Positions 63,930 through 64,000 of a stretch of DNA of 64,000 bases are shown one piece after another. The first letter of the stretch is position 1. Each line of letters opens with the position of its first letter. The translations under genes and the position numbers were made by a program. The DNA is from Acanthosepion lycidas. Lineage: Eukaryota; Mollusca; Cephalopoda; Sepiida; Sepiidae. The notes beneath the pieces were generated by a model that was not told the DNA's origin, made no database searches, and saw only the letters and a program-made list of their open reading frames with translations. The stretch spans positions 35,527,613-35,591,612 of the forward strand of contig OZ010613.1 in NCBI GenBank assembly GCA_963932145.1. Direction: 5' to 3'.

Positions 63930-64000
63930 GCTTAAAAACTAACTGTTCAGCTTCATGAGCTAGATTGTTGAACCTTCACACATCGAAGATAATAGGAGAC

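Overview
This is an AT-rich animal nuclear DNA window packed with repeats. I find no intact host protein-coding gene in it. The longest open frames are translations of microsatellites, minisatellites or decayed mobile elements. The mix of elements is tRNA-derived SINEs, RTE-type and jockey/CR1-type LINE fragments, Penelope-like elements (PLEs) with GIY-YIG endonuclease remnants, mariner fossils, MADE1-like MITEs, Helitron ends, a 5S rRNA pseudogene and long (TA)n/(CA)n tracts. This fits a mollusc, probably a cephalopod such as an octopus, but the taxon is an inference. The window most likely lies in a large intron or an intergenic stretch.

Layout. 0-3.5 kb: microsatellites, a stretch of more balanced sequence (about 640-1460) that could be a 5' untranslated exon ending at a splice donor, and a 28-bp minisatellite. 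3.7-5.4 kb: 5S rRNA pseudogene, a mariner fossil, two SINEs and an RTE fragment. 7.4-10.7 kb: an internally deleted Ty3/gypsy-type LTR retrotransposon on the minus strand, inserted in a LINE 3' end. 11-15.5 kb: LINE fragments, MADE1-like MITEs and a tandem array of seven MITE hairpins (13.53-14.42 kb). 17.2-19.4 kb: a 2.1-kb inverted repeat. 20-25 kb: two Helitron-like elements, Penelope tails and a tail-to-head Penelope junction. 26-36 kb: LINE pieces, a mariner fossil, and copies of a composite repeat with an internal variable tandem array (one copy is nested three levels deep). 36-46 kb: SINEs, a tandem LTR-like pair, a LINE reverse transcriptase fragment and minisatellites. 46-53 kb: Helitron-like end, Penelope GIY-YIG pseudogene, inverted repeats and SINE-like repeats. 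53.5-61.4 kb: three copies of one mariner family, one split by a solo LTR and one apparently copied in by templated repair. 61.5-64 kb: LINE fragment, inverted repeats and the end of a Penelope element with a nearly intact GIY-YIG domain.

Themes worth pursuing are the tandem array of perfect MITE hairpins, hammerhead-ribozyme-like motifs in Penelope tails and in a tRNA-headed repeat, recurrent palindromes built from Penelope termini, and several nested insertions whose target duplications or empty sites can be read directly. Family letters (A, B, D, E, F) and SINE numbers are labels used only in this annotation. Coordinates of decayed elements are approximate to about 10-20 bases unless a target-site duplication or terminal repeat fixes them.
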